A stretch of 64,000 nucleotides of DNA from Nothophaeocryptopus gaeumannii (GCA_031771865.1 JASISA010000041.1:1550001-1614000), one strand, 5' to 3'. Counted from the stretch's first letter, positions 41,593 through 55,300 are shown. The notes: generated by a model from the letters alone, not told the origin. Program-made: numbers and translations.

Positions 41593-42264
41593 TCAACCTC
41601 TGAAGCAACCGAAGAGCTTGCCTAAAGCTTTGCCCTTTCTCGATCGACGCAGCACGAGCTCGCCGTCAGCTTCTCGCATCTCTTGTGCAATCTGGACGAC
41701 TTCATGATCAATCACATCAGCATCAAACTGGCCCTCCGAAGTGCTACTGTGTTGTCGTCGTCGCTGCTGAGCGGCCAGAGCAGCGCCGTTCATTAGCTGC
41801 AAGTTGTTGAAACCTGCGCCTAGCCATGGCTCGTTCACGCTTTGCGCGGAGCCGAAGATTGCTGGAGCGGCGATGGACGGAGACCGCGCGCTACGAGGCT
41901 CTCGAGCTTGCGGAGCAGCTGAGGGAGGCGTAGCAGAGTTGACGAGCGTAGAGCTCGACGAATTCCCAGATCTCCACGACCTAGCATCCTCGCTCCCATC
42001 ATCGCTGGTCCCTTCCTCAGCAGTTGGAGATGGACGTTGATACTCAGCTAACAGCGAAGCATACACCTCTGACGCGAGAGGCTCACCTCCTGGGGCAGCG
42101 TGCAATATGCAAAGACCGTAGAGATTGCGGTCTCCTGATCGTCGCCAAAGGGCGCGGCCTGGAGGATGAGCACATACCTGCTGTCTGTGGATTTCGGCTT
42201 GGAGATCGCAGAAAGCTGGTATGCGACGGATGCGTGGGATCAGTTCGTGATTGTGGTGATACAT
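41593..42264 (-). CDS. Hypothetical protein, gene model uncertain at 5' end
   Basis: The minus-strand frame of 223 codons looks coding over its last 165 or so. A Ser/Pro/Ala-rich, probably disordered stretch comes first. It is followed by a helical, charged end (D-H-E-V-V-Q-I-A-Q-E-M-R-E-A-D-G-E-L-V) and a basic Gly/Cys terminus (K-A-L-G-K-L-F-G-C-F-R-G). A good donor (CAG|GTATGT at 42177) and acceptor (CCCCAG at 42090) suggest an 88-bp intron near the start. If used, it would change the reading of the first 55 residues, and the true start may lie further upstream near 42240-42540. I recognise no family. The Cys near the C-terminus next to basic residues could suit lipid attachment, but that is speculative. 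Confidence 0.45.
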   Translation of the reverse strand: MYHHNHELIPRIRRIPAFCDLQAEIHRQQVCAHPPGRALWRRSGDRNLYGLCILHAAPGGEPLASEVYASLLAEYQRPSPTAEEGTSDDGSEDARSWRSGNSSSSTLVNSATPPSAAPQAREPRSARSPSIAAPAIFGSAQSVNEPWLGAGFNNLQLMNGAALAAQQRRRQHSSTSEGQFDADVIDHEVVQIAQEMREADGELVLRRSRKGKALGKLFGCFRG

Positions 42265-42844
42265 GTCTGCGGTTGATGGGACTTCGACCTGCGAAGTTGG
42301 TTGAGACAGGGTGGTGGGTTAATGTGTTGTACGGGGTTTGGGAGACAGTGTCTCGAGAGATATGTGGGAAGCTGGTCTTGGGTGAGTTGGTTGATCGAGT
42401 GCCGATTTCCGCTGCCGTAGATCCCAGTGCTCACTGGTGGTATGCTTGTAGGGCTTGCTTTTCTGTGTTGGTGAGATTTGAGGAGAGAAGAGTGAGACAA
42501 CAGAGGAAACTTTGGAAGATATACCGAGTGCTCAGTCACGACTGGCCAAGGGCGTCGTACTCTTCGAACAATGGCATTATCGAGTGCTGAAGGGTGTGCA
42601 CAGGCCGCTATTTAGTGGGTTGCGAGGCAGTCTTTGTTGGAAAGAAATGAAGTGGGAGGTAAGTGAATGTTTACCAAGCCATCTGGCGAATCACGCCCGC
42701 GACGGGCAACGCCACACGTCGTGGTGCTCAAAAGACAAGTCCATTGTGCGAGAGAGCGTAAGGTAGGCCTTGTTGGTGTGGACTGTCTTCACTGTTCAGC
42801 CTTTGGAGAGAATCATCCGCAACGCTTAACACTCATTCCAACCA
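42265..42844. other. Intergenic region, possibly holding 5' exons of the hypothetical gene
   Basis: This 580-bp stretch has overlapping short frames. The minus-strand frame 42240-42539 may belong to the 5' part or UTR of the hypothetical gene. Confidence 0.3.
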
Positions 42845-44102
42845 TTATTTCGCACGCGCTTCCCACTCGGCTACACTGATCGGCTGCTCAGCAAGCGTGG
42901 TGATTCTGAAGCCATGACGAAGGCCATCATCTGCACTGTGGACATCGTAATCTGATATGGCTGTATGTGCAGTCACCCGGTTGTCCCAGAGCGACACGGT
43001 AAGGTCATCCCACTTGACTCGCACCTGGATGTCGGCTGATTGTGAGATATGCTAGAGATGCTGTCAGTATCGCTATTGCTCAGAAGAATAGACATACCTA
43101 CCTTGAACAGCAGTTGCAAAAGGGCATCGGACTCTTCATCCTTCAAACCAATGATCCGACGAGTGAAACCCGGGTTGACATACAAAGCTCGCTGGCCAGT
43201 AGCCGGATGGACTCTGACAATTGGATGTTCAGATTTGACTGGCTCTCTGCGTACGAAATGACCATCTCGTCTTGCATTCTCAGCCTGTCGAAACCCGTCA
43301 TGCTCAGCCGTGAGTCCTTCCAGTAACTTCTTCATCGGGTCTGAAAGAGCCTCGTATGCCAAGACTTGGCTTGTCCAGGCAGTATCTCCTCCAGACTGGG
43401 GAACGGAAAGCAGCGTCAACAGAGTGACGCCGGGAGGTTGATGCTCGTATGAGACGTCCGAGTGGTAGATTGTTGTGGTTAGTTTGGAGCTATTCATCTG
43501 CGCCCGGTACAGATTATCTGCGCCAAGATAGATATTGTGAAATTCGATGCTGTCTTTTACATGAGCGCCGGTGGGCTGGATGCTCCGCATTAGCTCTGGT
43601 CGATTCTCTGGTCAGGCCACTTACGTGAACATGCAGCTTTCCAAAGTACTGGCCAAATGCTTTCTGCTTCTCTGGACCGATGTCTTTGAAGTCCTGATCA
43701 CGGAATACGACTACGCTCCGCTCGGCGATGAGAAGAGCTAACTCATCCTTTTGAGCATCACTCAGCTGCGAAAGCTGCAGACCACGAATCTCAGTTCCGA
43801 CACGAGGTGTGAGTCTGCTGATGACTACGCTAGGATCGTTGGTGCCGAATAGATTGGGCTTCTCCTTATTCGCGTCCAGACCGCGATCTCGGAACTCGAA
43901 TGGTTCTGTTGGAGGAAACTTGGTAGTCTCATCGTAGACTGGCAGGTAGTCAGAGTATTTGTACTATTAAATTATCAGCAGGCAGTATTATCTTTCTCAC
44001 ACACCACCTACATACACCTGAGTGTGTTTTCTCATCGTAAGCAGACTTTAGTCGAACCGTTCCTCCCTCCCGGGACTGAGTCTCTGTTGCTGTAGTCGAC
44101 AT
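42845..44102 (-). CDS. TauD/TfdA-family 2-oxoglutarate-dependent dioxygenase (JLP1-like)
   Basis: Four exons: 44102-44016, 43963-43625, 43575-43102 and 43051-42845. All junctions are in phase 0, the introns are 52, 49 and 50 bp, and the product has 368 residues. The iron facial triad is visible: His180 and Asp182 in I-Y-H-S-D-V-S-Y-E, and the distal His329 in V-T-A-H-T-A-I-S-D-Y. Arg345 or Arg349 in G-L-R-H-G-F-R would hold 2-oxoglutarate. The exon 2 segment T-E-I-R-G-L-Q-L-S-Q-L-S and V-V-V-F-R-D-Q-D-F are family hallmarks. Yeast JLP1 and bacterial TauD release sulfite from sulfonates, so sulfur scavenging is a reasonable guess; related enzymes act on other carboxylates. No exon is complete on its own: the H-x-D and distal His lie in different exons. 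Confidence 0.9.
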
Positions 44103-44182
44103 TTTGTTAAATCAGGGTTCAGGCGATGAAAGTAAGAACAAGCAAACCAACAGCACGTTGTCCTCGACTTATCAGTGAATGC

Positions 44183-44326
44183 ATCTATGCGGGCCCTTCA
44201 TTTACCTGACAGGCTTTCGACAGCTTCATCGTCATGCAGAGGGATTCAGTAAATAGTATCTATACGAGCCCTACATTTACCTGACAGGCTTTCGACAGCT
44301 TCATCATCATGCAGAGGGATTGCGTG
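44183..44326. repeat. Tandem duplication with 75-bp period
   Basis: Two copies, 44183-44257 and 44258-44326, share a nearly identical core. It reads CATTTACCTGACAGGC, continues TTTCGACAGCTTCATC, then CATGCAGAGGGATT. Differences include GCGGGCCCTT versus ACGAGCCCTA and one base in the ATCGTC/ATCATC stretch. The repeat sits about 80 bp upstream of the dioxygenase ATG, in its promoter region. Confidence 0.8.
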
Positions 44327-45262
44327 CACCCAATCAGTACGTATGAATGCGCTGCTGAGCAATGTCAATCCCGACGACATGTTACTCGATGCCCGCGTAA
44401 GCCATCTTTTGCAGAGCACGGTAAGGCAACATCGGTATGAAGAAGCACGCAATGGCTTGGATGTATTCCATCCGTATGCGCTGAGCTCAGAGCTCTCCGC
44501 ACGTTCGCCATCGATACGCCTGGGCTAGTGCAGGTACCGGCAGTAACGGCACTGAGTCCAGGTTATTTTACACGTGGAAGTTTCGAATGTTGTTCAGAAC
44601 ATCTTGTGGTCCTGAAATGGTCGCCGAGGATGGCCGCCTAAGCAGCAAGATTCATTCGACGCGTGTTCTTCGATCAACAGTGCTTCTTTGCTCCGGCCAG
44701 AGAGCACTGGAGTGTCACTCATATGTGCTTTAAGAGCTGCTCCTGCTTGTCGCAAATGTCACGACGCTGGGTATGTAAATGCTCACGCATATGTGTGTTC
44801 TCCTCTCAAACATCGCGTACGTCCATCAGAGCCGCCTTTTCTCCATGAACACGGCGTTCAGATCGCTGGAGAGGACATTGCAGTCGCCATGAGAGTGCTG
44901 GGACGCGTACAAGTCGCATACGCATCGCACGAATCCGGTCATCACCGCTCTTAGCAGGTATCTGTCGCCATCCAAACGCACCTACCATCTTTCGTGGCGT
45001 CCAGCGCGTTGTTATCGTAGTGAAACCGGTTGTTGAAGTTCTGCTGGCCAGCGAGCTTGTCAGACTGTGTTGGTCGTCTCAAGAGCTCAGACGAGGGCAA
45101 CGGAAGCCTATATAGCGATCGGGACTGATGTCCGACAGCCCGCACGGACTATGCCCATTGGCCAACCCCTGTCACACCCCACGACTCGAGTGTTCACTTC
45201 AGTTTCATTGGCACGCTGATTCAGACCTACAGTAACCTCTGGATCCTAAGGCAACTTCAAAC

Positions 45263-45562
45263 GCTTCAACACCACTTCTTGCTTCTGTTATCAACAACAC
45301 CAACATCGAAATTCCAAGCACCACGCGTCGATGGCGACAACGACGTGCAATTCTATCCGGATCGATAGCCTGATAACCTTCGCGATGAGACGATTCAAAC
45401 GAGCCTGATCTTGGCGGGTTTGGCCCAAGTCGGCACCATACCGGAGAGCCATGAGTTGAACATGTTGATGCGCGATTGCAGCAGCACGGCGATCAGTCCT
45501 CTCGTACCACCGCCTCCTCCACCTCAGTATCTGCCACCCTCAATCTCGACTGGGTACTAGAA
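45263..45562 (+). pseudogene. Possible gene relic with one in-frame TAG
   Basis: One plus-strand frame reads protein-like sequence on both sides of a single TAG. Before it: V-D-G-D-N-D-V-Q-F-Y-P-D-R. After it: P-D-N-L-R-D-E-T-I-Q-T-S-L-I-L-A-G-L-A-Q, and later a Pro run ending P-P-Q-Y-L-P-P-S-I-S-T-G-Y before TAG. No start codon or intron fits. It could be a decayed gene, the tail of an unrecognised spliced gene, or chance. I recognise no family. Confidence 0.25.
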
Positions 45563-46367
45563 TGATTTCTCCCAGCAGCGCTATGGCGGTGAGCGCCTCT
45601 GGTATACGCAGTGATGATTCTCTTCGAATTGGCGTTCACGGATCTGATCTTGGGGAGGCTTAGGAAGCACTGTGTATACCTATTTTGTATCTCATGGTCC
45701 TGTAGTGAAAGTGTAGCTGACGATTTCTCTCTCTGTCCTGTTTCAAATGGTTCAAGGTCGTCGTATGGGGAGATTCCGACGTTTCAATCCAGATTCCGAA
45801 CGACAGTACTGCCGCTAGTGTCCGCTCCCGCTCAGTCCAATCGCAAGCTTGATCTGAAGCTTCGACGCTCAAGTGAAGGCATGGCTGCTCAATGACGTTG
45901 TTCTCACGCTGAAGCCACGATCCTGGATCTTGCTTTCGCTGGTGGAGGAGGGGCGCCGCACACCACACAGAAACGCGCATACACGACTGCATATCATCGA
46001 TCTTTCCTGTTTTGTGGCACACCGAACCACGCGCGCCCATACGTTGACGTGTCAGTCTCGAAGCCGCAGCAGCACTTCCACTCCTTTCAAGAAACATCGT
46101 CTTGATCTGCCCCAGCGGTGGTATCCTTCCAGCGTGCCAGCGTTAGTTCTAAGCCTTCCTGTCTGCTTGCATGCAGCCCGCAGACCTGGACTTGAAAACT
46201 GGAAGCGAATAAAGCTGCCTGGTGTACAGAAACCTACGATACGGCGAACACGATCCGAAACGAGTCACATGCTATTATGAGTTGACGACCTTCACTTAAT
46301 CCTAGTAAACCGACGACCTACACCTCTCATCCCTCCCCGGCCAGGGTGACGGCCACACACCGCCGCC

Positions 46368-49300
46368 ATGGTTTTGGAAAGTCTGGTTGCCAACCTGCTG
46401 AACAGGTTCCTGGGCATGTACGTCCACAACTTTGATCCAAAGCAGTTGAATGTCGGCATCTTGGGCGGCGACGTCAAACTCCGAGATCTCGAGCTACGCC
46501 GAGAAGCACTCGACCAATTCCACCTGCCACTGAACGTCGTCGAGGGGCATATCAGTTCCTTGATATTAAAGATTCCTTGGTCGAATCTACGCGGCCAGCC
46601 GGTGCGCATCAATATTGAAGATGTCTTCATACTGGCCGCGCCCAAGGAGGACCAGGAGTACAATGCTGAGGAAGAGGAGCGACGGGCACATGCGGTCAAA
46701 ATGGAGAAGCTGGACAGTGCGGAGCTGTTGAAGGAGCGCAACACTGAGGGCATGTCTCAAGAGGAGCAACAGAAGCAGCAGTCCTTCACGGCTGCATTGA
46801 CAACGACCATCATCGACAATGTACAGATTCAGGTCAAGAATGTGCACATTCGATATGAGGATGCTCTGTCAGACCCTGGCCACCCCTTTGCGGCTGGCTT
46901 GACCCTTCAAGAACTCAGTGCTGTCTCGACGGACGAGAACTGGAAGCCAACGTGGGTTGCTGGAACAAGCACCACGACTCACAAGCTTGCGACTCTAGGC
47001 TCGCTTGGCGTTTACTGGGATACAGATACTCAACTCCTAGGAACGGGTACTGGCGAACAGAAAGCTGGAGAGCAGGGTCTTGACCACAAGCAGGTCATGG
47101 AGAAGTTCCGTGAGCTGATTGTGAAGAGTGATAGCGAAGCTGTGAAGGATCATCAATTCATACTGAAACCGGTGTCTGGTCGCGCAGGTCTCGAGATGGA
47201 CAAGACTGGAAAGCACGATCGACCGAAAATGAAGGCGCGCTTGCTATTTAACGAGCTCGGCTTTGTCTTGGATGATGAGCAGTATCGTGACGCGCTCATG
47301 CTGGTAGACTTATTCCACTACTTCATTCGGCACCAGGAGTACCGAAAGCTCCAACCGGAAAGGCCACCGAAGGAGGATCCGCGAGCATGGCTACATTTCG
47401 CCGGGAAAGCTGTATTGGACCGGATCCACGAGAAGAATAGGCGCTGGACATGGGAGTACTTCGCTGAGAGGCGCGATGATCGGAAACGATACATCGAGCT
47501 GTTCAAGAAAAAGAAGAAGGAAGAAAAGCTCACTCCAGATGAAAACAAGGATCTTGATCGGTTGGAGCACAAGCTCGCATATGAAGATCTTCGATTCTGG
47601 AGATCTTTGGCACGAAACGAGCTTCGGAAAGAGGGCTGGAAGAAACCACAGCCGCAAAAGTCGACTTGGTCATCGTGGATTTGGAGCTCTGGCAATCAAC
47701 AACAGCAACAAGCTGAAGCTTCAGATGACAGTCAAATGTCTGAAGAGCAGCGGAAGGAGCTGTACAGAGCGATCGACTTCGACGAGAAAAAGCAAATAGC
47801 CGAATCCGTGGATGCACCACGAGACGCAATCAAGTTGCAAGTAGACATGAATCTGAAGACCGGAAGCTTCACCCTCAAACGCGACCCACATGGCAAGAAA
47901 CAGGAGATGCTCAGGCTGTTGTTCGATGACTTTAGCACTGAGTTCCTCCAGCGTACTGACTCAATGCTTGTTGATCTCAGCCTTGGTGGCATGCGACTTT
48001 ACGATGGTTCCACCGACGGGAATCTGTTTGAACAGATGCTCACAGTCAAGGATGCGCCCCCAATACCGGACAAGGATCGTGTCCAAGAAGTCGACGAGAA
48101 CGGCGATCCAAAGTTTGAAGATGCCAAGACCGAGCAGGAGGAAGACGACGAAGAAGATCCCTTCTTCGCTTTGTCATTTGAAAACAATCCTCTAGACAAT
48201 CGCGCAGATACCGCGTTGACTGTGAAGCTGAAGGCTATGGAATTTGTGTATAATCCTAACTTCGTGGTGCAAGTCACCAAATTCTTCAAGCCTCCTGCAA
48301 AGCACATGGAATCCATTGGAGCTCTGATGGAGACTGCCGGCTCAACAGTTGAAGGGATTCGCCAACAGACCAGAGCTGGATTGGAATACGCGCTGCAAGA
48401 ACACAAGACTGTTGACGTCAAGTTAGATCTTCAGGCACCAGTTATTGTCGTACCTGATACTGTCACCAAGAAGAGCACGATTTGCTTGATCCTCGACGCT
48501 GGTCACATTGCTGTGCGCAGTGATCTCATTGACAAGGAGACATTGCACGACATCCAGAACAAGCAAAAGCAGCAATACACCGAGAAAGATTTCCAGAAGC
48601 TGGAGTCGCTTATGTACGATAAATTCCAGCTGAAACTGGAGGCCACACAGGTGCTCATTGGCACATCCGTTGACGACACAAGAAAACAGCTTGAGGCCAG
48701 CGCTTCATCTCAGAACTTCCATATCGTGGATAAGATCAATATGGATTTCAGGATCGAGACCTGCATTGTCCCTAAGGCTGCGGATCTGACAAAGTTCAGA
48801 ATTGTTGGACACCTGCCGATGCTGCACGCCAAGTTCTCGGACGCGAAATACAAATCACTGATGAAGCTGCTGGACTTCGCCATACCGAAGTTCGATGAGG
48901 ACCAACCCGCCAAGCCAAAGGAGCAACATTTGTCCGTTGAAGACAAAAAGTCCCGACGGAAGAGTGGCATGCCAGAGAATAGGCCTCGTGGCAAGTCGTT
49001 CCAGGCGGGCAGAGACGACCTCGCCAATGAGATTGAGAAGGGCGCAGAAGAGAAGCCACGCGACGCACAGCGCGATGGCAGTAAATCACAAGCCAAGAAG
49101 AAGCAGGAAGCAAATCCAGCGCAGCGCAGTTTCGAGTTCAAATTCACAGTGGACAAGCTGCAGGGTTCTCTGTTTAAAGCAGATCCGGAAGGCAAGAAGG
49201 ATGATCAGCTGCTCGTTGATCTCATTGCCGAGACTTTCTACCTGGAGTTCTACCAGAGGCCATTCGACATGGTGGCAGATGTCAAGCTTCGCTCTCTTGC

Positions 49301-52300
49301 GGTCGAAGATCACGTCGAGGATAGTCCGGCACCAGAGTTCAAGAACTTGATCTCGAGCGAAGACCTGGTGAACAAGAAGAAGGAAGACCTGCTTATCATC
49401 CACTTCCAGATGGTGAACAAGGATCATCCGGAATTCCAGAGCAATTACGATGGCATCAAAACTAATCTCGACGCTTCAGTGTCGACCATCAATTTGTTGG
49501 TGACACGCAAGACCCTCCTGACCTTGCTCGACTTCGCGATGACAACTTTCGTGCCGCCTCCTAGCGAGAACGCGGAACAAGAAGCGAAGGCCAAAGCCAT
49601 TGAAGACAAGGAGCACGAAGAGGAGCAGGGGCAGAAGCAGGACGGAGACAAGATCCGCATCAAGGCCAACCTGAAACGTATCGCAGTCATCCTGAACAAC
49701 GACGGAATTCGTCTTGCAACACTCAGTCTGACATCGGCCGATGCTTCTGTGTTCATGATGGGCAAAAAGATGAAAGTGGAAGCTCGGCTCGGCGCCCTGG
49801 ACCTTGTTGACGACGTTAACTTGGGAGTCTCAGAGGAGTCCCCGCTGCGTCAGCTTGTATCTGTACAAGGTGATGACTTGATTGACTTCCACTATGAGAC
49901 TTTCGATGCAGAAGCTGCCGACTATCCTGGCCACGACAACTCAATATTCCTGCGATCAGGGTCGATCAAGGTCAACTTCATGACTGAGCCTTTTAGAAAA
50001 ATCATGGAGTTTGGCGTCAAGTTCGGCAAGATGCAGGCTATCTTCAACGCGGCACGCCAGGCCGCTGCCAATCAAGCCAGCAAAGTCCAGGAGTCTGCAA
50101 GCAAGATGCATTTCGACTTCCTGATCAAGACGCCGATTGTCTCCTTCCCGCGCATGGTCATCACCGAAAGCGCTGAGCGAGATACGATGACAGCTTACCT
50201 CGGCGAGATCTATGCGAACAACAAGTTCGTCCCTCTTGAAGACCCTGATGGTGGCGACGCTGCCAACAAACTATCTGCGGGCATTCACAACATCAGGCTG
50301 ACGTCGACGTTCCATTATCCGGAATCGAAGCCAGAGGAGCTCGAGATGATCGACAAAGTCAACCTGGACTTCAATATCACCCAGACTGAGCACAAGCCTG
50401 GTCGCGACAGACCTGATATGGAGATTGAAGGTTCAATGTCCAATATAAATCTGCGCTTGACCGAAGCGCAGCTCAAGTTCGTCATGGAATTGTCAAGAGA
50501 CATCCCGCAAGCCTTTGCCCTCGAAGACTCTGAGGATCTGCAAGAAGAAGCGGAAGCAGACCTTCCAGCTCACGTTGTTGAACCAGCACATGCTGTGCAA
50601 GAGACCAACGGCAAGGCGTCGCCTCAAGAGAGCGAAGTCAGCAAGCCTTCTCATCAAGGACCAGAGCTTGGCGCTGATAAGGACACTTGGACGAAGCTTG
50701 ATCTGATCTTCAAGGTGGGAGCTGTTGGCCTGGAACTAGTCAAGGGCGAGACCGACAAACCTGTGGGAGATCTCGAGGCAGCAAGTCTCTCCAAGTTCTC
50801 GCTCAATGAGACCAGCGTGAAGCTCCGCATGATCAGCGACGGTGCACTGGAAAGCGAGCTTCTTGTGCAGTCTTTCACCATTACCGATACGAGGGCGTGG
50901 GAGAAGAACAAGTTCCGTAAGATCATGTCGCTGATCAACAGCGATGTCAAGCAGCAGTTCATGGCTAGTGTGTCTATCTCTGGCGGCGAGGAGAAGAATC
51001 TTATCGCTCTCCTCACAGTTGACAGCCCACGGATCATTCTTGCGCTCGATTACGTTTTCGAGGTTCTGAACTTCGTTCAGAACGGACTCAAGCAGGATGA
51101 GCCTTTGCAAGTCGGAGAAGAGACTGAAGGATCTGAAGAGGACGTCAGCCCGGACGACGACGCTAGCATCTCCACGCAAGAGCTTGTTGAGCGAAAGAGG
51201 ACCCAGCATGAGCAAAACCAACAGCAACAAGAACAGAAATCTGGCATGAGCATCTCTTATCGCGTTAACATAGTGGATGCCCAGGTCATGCTCATCGCAA
51301 ACCCAGCTATCAGCAATTCCGAGGCCATTGTCCTTGGCACCAAGCAAGTGCTGGTCTCCCAGCAGCACGCCATGACGTTGCAAGTAGAGAAGGTCGGGAT
51401 GTTCCTTTGCCGCATGGATCAATTCGAGACCAACAGACTGCGCATCTTGGACGACTTTAGTATCCAGACGTCGCTGGATATGCGTTCGCAAGGCCAAGAG
51501 TCTTCCCTTACAAGCATCCAGGTCGACATCGAACCTCTTGTGCTTCGGTTGTCTCTCCGCGATATCATGCTTGCCATGCAGATCTTCAACCGGGCGTCCG
51601 CAATGTCCATGGGTGGCGAGAAGAAGATGGACGATGAAGGTCCCAAGAAGCTCGAACAAGTCAAGAAAGCGGCGGCCAAATCTCAGAAGGCCAAGTCGAC
51701 AAAGCGTACCGCTGCTTCGACGTCAAAAGTTCAGGCCAAGAGTATCAGCACGAAGAAGACTTCAGCCAAGCAAGGTGACGAGCAGTCGTCTGGCCCAGGC
51801 TCCGCTGTTTTGAAGCGCGAGGAGATGAAGATCACAATGGATGGCATCCGTGTCGTGCTGATCGGAGACATGCATGAGCTACCAATGTTGGACTGGAGTG
51901 TAAAGAAGTTCAACGTCGATGTACGGGACTGGACTGGCAATATGACGGCCGACACCAGCATTGATACGTTCTTCAACGTGTACAACTTTTCCAAGTCTGC
52001 ATGGGAGCCCCTCATTGAGCCATGGCAAGTTGGCTTCCACGTGGCCAAGGAGACCAACCCAGACAAGCTTGCTGTTGAGCTTTACTCACGGAAGAGTCTG
52101 GAGCTTACCATCACGAGCGCGACCATTGCTCTTGCCTCGAAGTCGGCGCATTTCTTGTCAAGCGAAGAAGACGTGCTGAGCAAGCCGAGAGGCAACGATG
52201 CGCCCTACCGCATTCGCAACTGGACAGGCTTTGACGTCGATGTCTGGGCAAGTGCGGCGCAATCTGGCGACGATGAGGGACAAGCTGCCAAGCTTACGGA

Positions 52301-55300
52301 TGGCGAAGAGAAGCCCTGGAGGTTCGAAGATCCGACGACCACTCGTGAGACCCTCTCGCCAGAAGGTCAGACGGGTGTCATTGGAGTGCGTCTAGAGGGT
52401 AGCGGCTTCGACAGCATTGACCGCATTCAGGTCAATCGCGAAGGCGAGTCTCTGTACAACCTCAAGCCTCGCAAGGACAAGGTGCAGCACCGCATGCTTG
52501 TGGAGGTCTCACTCGGAACCGACAATGTGAAGTATATCACACTGCGGAGCCCGATGCTCTTGGAGAACCACACTCAGATTCCAATTGAGCTGGGCGTGTA
52601 TTCTCCAGACGAGGGCCACCTGCTCAAGATTGAGAAGATTGCTCCTGGTGAGGCTCGGCCAAGTCCTGTTGGTGCGGCTTTCATGCACAGTTTGGTCGTC
52701 CGACCAGATCAGGGCTTCGGCTATACCTGGAGCAATGAGCGTCTGTTCTGGAAAGACCTGCTCAAGCGACCGACGAGGACCATCACGTGCCAAGGCGAGC
52801 ATGATAACAGTTCTCCGCCCTTCTACTTCCAGATGCAAGCGGCCTTCGACAAGAACAACCCTCTCACCGCGGTCTATCCGTACATGCGCATTCGTCTTTC
52901 CGCGCCTATTGAAGTACAGAACCTGCTGCCGTTCGACTTCAAATATCGCATCTACGACAAGAACACCAAGAAGGATTGGACAAACTTCCTGCGCAAAGGT
53001 GGTGTTAGCCCTGTGCACGTCGTGGAACTCTCCCATCTTCTCTTGCTGAGCGTTGACATGCAAGACACGCCGTTCCAGGCCAGCGACTTTGCAATCATCA
53101 ACACCAACAACGAGAACGACTTCAAGAGAGAGCGCAACTTGATCTGCAAAGACAACAACAGCCTCGAGCTACGCTTGAAGATACATTATTACAATGTGCC
53201 AGACAGCGGTGGCGCCTTCAAGGTCACTATCTACAGTCCCTACGTGATTCTCAACAGGACTGGACTGGAAGTCGACATCAGGAGCAAGGCGTACTTCGGC
53301 TCGACAAAGTCCGCGGCTGGCCAAGGTACATTCGCGGACACTGAGGAGGACGCTCGAAGAGCAACACCATTCATGTTCTCCTTCCCAACTGATGATCGCA
53401 AGAACCGTGCTCTGATCAAGGTCGGCCAATCTGCATGGAGTCAACCGGTCAGTTTCGACGCCATTGGAGCAAACGTGGATGTCAAGCTACCGGCAGAGTC
53501 TGGTCGCGCTGAGATGCACTGCGGCTTGAGCGTGACTGAGGGTGAGGGCAAGTACAAGCTCACGAAGGTCGTGAGTATAACACCCAGATTCATCGTGAAG
53601 AATAAGATTTCGGAGCCCATTCAGATCCGCGAGCCTGGCTCATCGGACGCAACTACATTGCAGCCCGGAGAGCTTCATCCTCTCCGTTTCTTGAAACAAA
53701 CCACTGGGCAACAACTAAGCTTGTGCTTCCCTGGCGTCAATAACTCATGGTCTTCACCATTCGACATTGCGAACATGGGCAGCGTCCACGTCAAGCTTGC
53801 CAAGGCTGGTGAGCGCCAGAAGCTGGTTCGTGTCGAGATCATGATGGAGCATGCGATGATCTACTTGCATCTCAGTCTCGAAACGAAGCACTGGCCTTTC
53901 TCAATGCGCAACGAGAGCGACCAGGAGTTCTTGTTCTGGCAGGCCAATCCAAATGTCGACGAAGACGAAGAGGACAGGACTTCAGGGTGGAAGCCGATCA
54001 GGTATCGCCTGCCACCGAGAAGTATCATGCCATATGCGTGGGACTATCCGGCGACCAAGAACAAGAATCTCATCCTCAGTGCTAACGGCAAGGAGAGACA
54101 TGTGAAGCTCGCGGAGATTGGCAACTTGATTCCAATGAGAGTTCCGGCTGCTCAAGGACAGCAACGACAGAAGATCATTGACTTGAACGTTATCGCTGAC
54201 GGACCTACACAAACGCTGGTCATGTCAAGCTACAAGCCTCAGACTAGCTTATACAAGCAAAAGTCGGCGACAGCAAGCCAGAGTACTACTGCTGGCTTTG
54301 AGGTCAAGGAGCAAGACACAGATGTCACAATGAGGGCTACCGTGCGCTTCGCGGGAGTTGGCATCTCGCTCGTCAACTCACAGCTCCGTGAGCTGGTGTA
54401 CGCTACTTGGCGTGACATTGAGCTCAAATACACCGACTCGCCTCTGTATCAGACGGTTGCTTTGACTATCAAGTGGATCCAGATCGATAACCAGCTCTAT
54501 GGTGGTATCTTCCCTTTGCTCTTCTACCCCAGCGTTGTGCCAAAGACAGGAAAGGAGATGGAGGCTCACCCTATCTTCCGTACTACCGTCACGAGAGTCA
54601 AAGACGATTCCTATGGTGTGCTCTACATCAAGTACTTCACCTTCTTGATGCAGCAGATGACCATTGAGATTGACGAGGACTTCATCTTCGCTGTGCTGGA
54701 CTTTTCCAAGGTTCCAGGCGCCAGCTGGACGGAGCAGAAGGAGGGCCGACTTGCTCCGGACAGCCTTGACGTCCCTGAGCCATCGCAAACAGATTCCGGA
54801 CAGGACATCTACTTCGAGCTGCTACACCTGCAGCCGATGCAGTTTGACTTGTCGTTCGTCCGCACAGAGCGTATCAACGCCGAAGACACAGGATCTTCTT
54901 CAAGCAATCCTTTCATGTTCGCTGTCAACGTCTTGACGATGTCCATCGGAAATGTCAACGATGCTCCGATCCGCTACAATGCCCTAATCTTGGAGAACGC
55001 ACGGCTATCTATGGGAGCGCTGATCAGCAACATCCAGAGCCATTACGTGCAGGAATCCTTACGCCAAGTACACATAGTAATTGGATCCGCAGACTTCCTT
55101 GGAAATCCCGTGGGCCTGTTCAACAACATCAGCTCTGGTGTGGCAGATATATTCTATGAGCCATACCAGGGTCTGGTCACGGACCGACCGCAAGACCTGG
55201 GTGTAGGCATCGCTAAAGGAGCTAGTAGCTTTGTCAAGAAAAGCGTCTTTGGTCTGTCTGACAGTGTCTCGAAATTCACCGGCAGCATCAGCAAAGGACT

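Larger units (their letters stand above)
44103..46367. other. Gene-poor 2.3-kb region upstream of VPS13
   Basis: This region lies between the dioxygenase start and VPS13. Besides the 75-bp tandem repeat and the possible gene relic listed separately, it holds only short overlapping frames. The VPS13 promoter should lie at its right end. Confidence 0.4.

Noticed and set aside
50736..51659. 307-codon minus-strand frame inside VPS13
   Set aside because: Antisense shadow of a clearly coding region.
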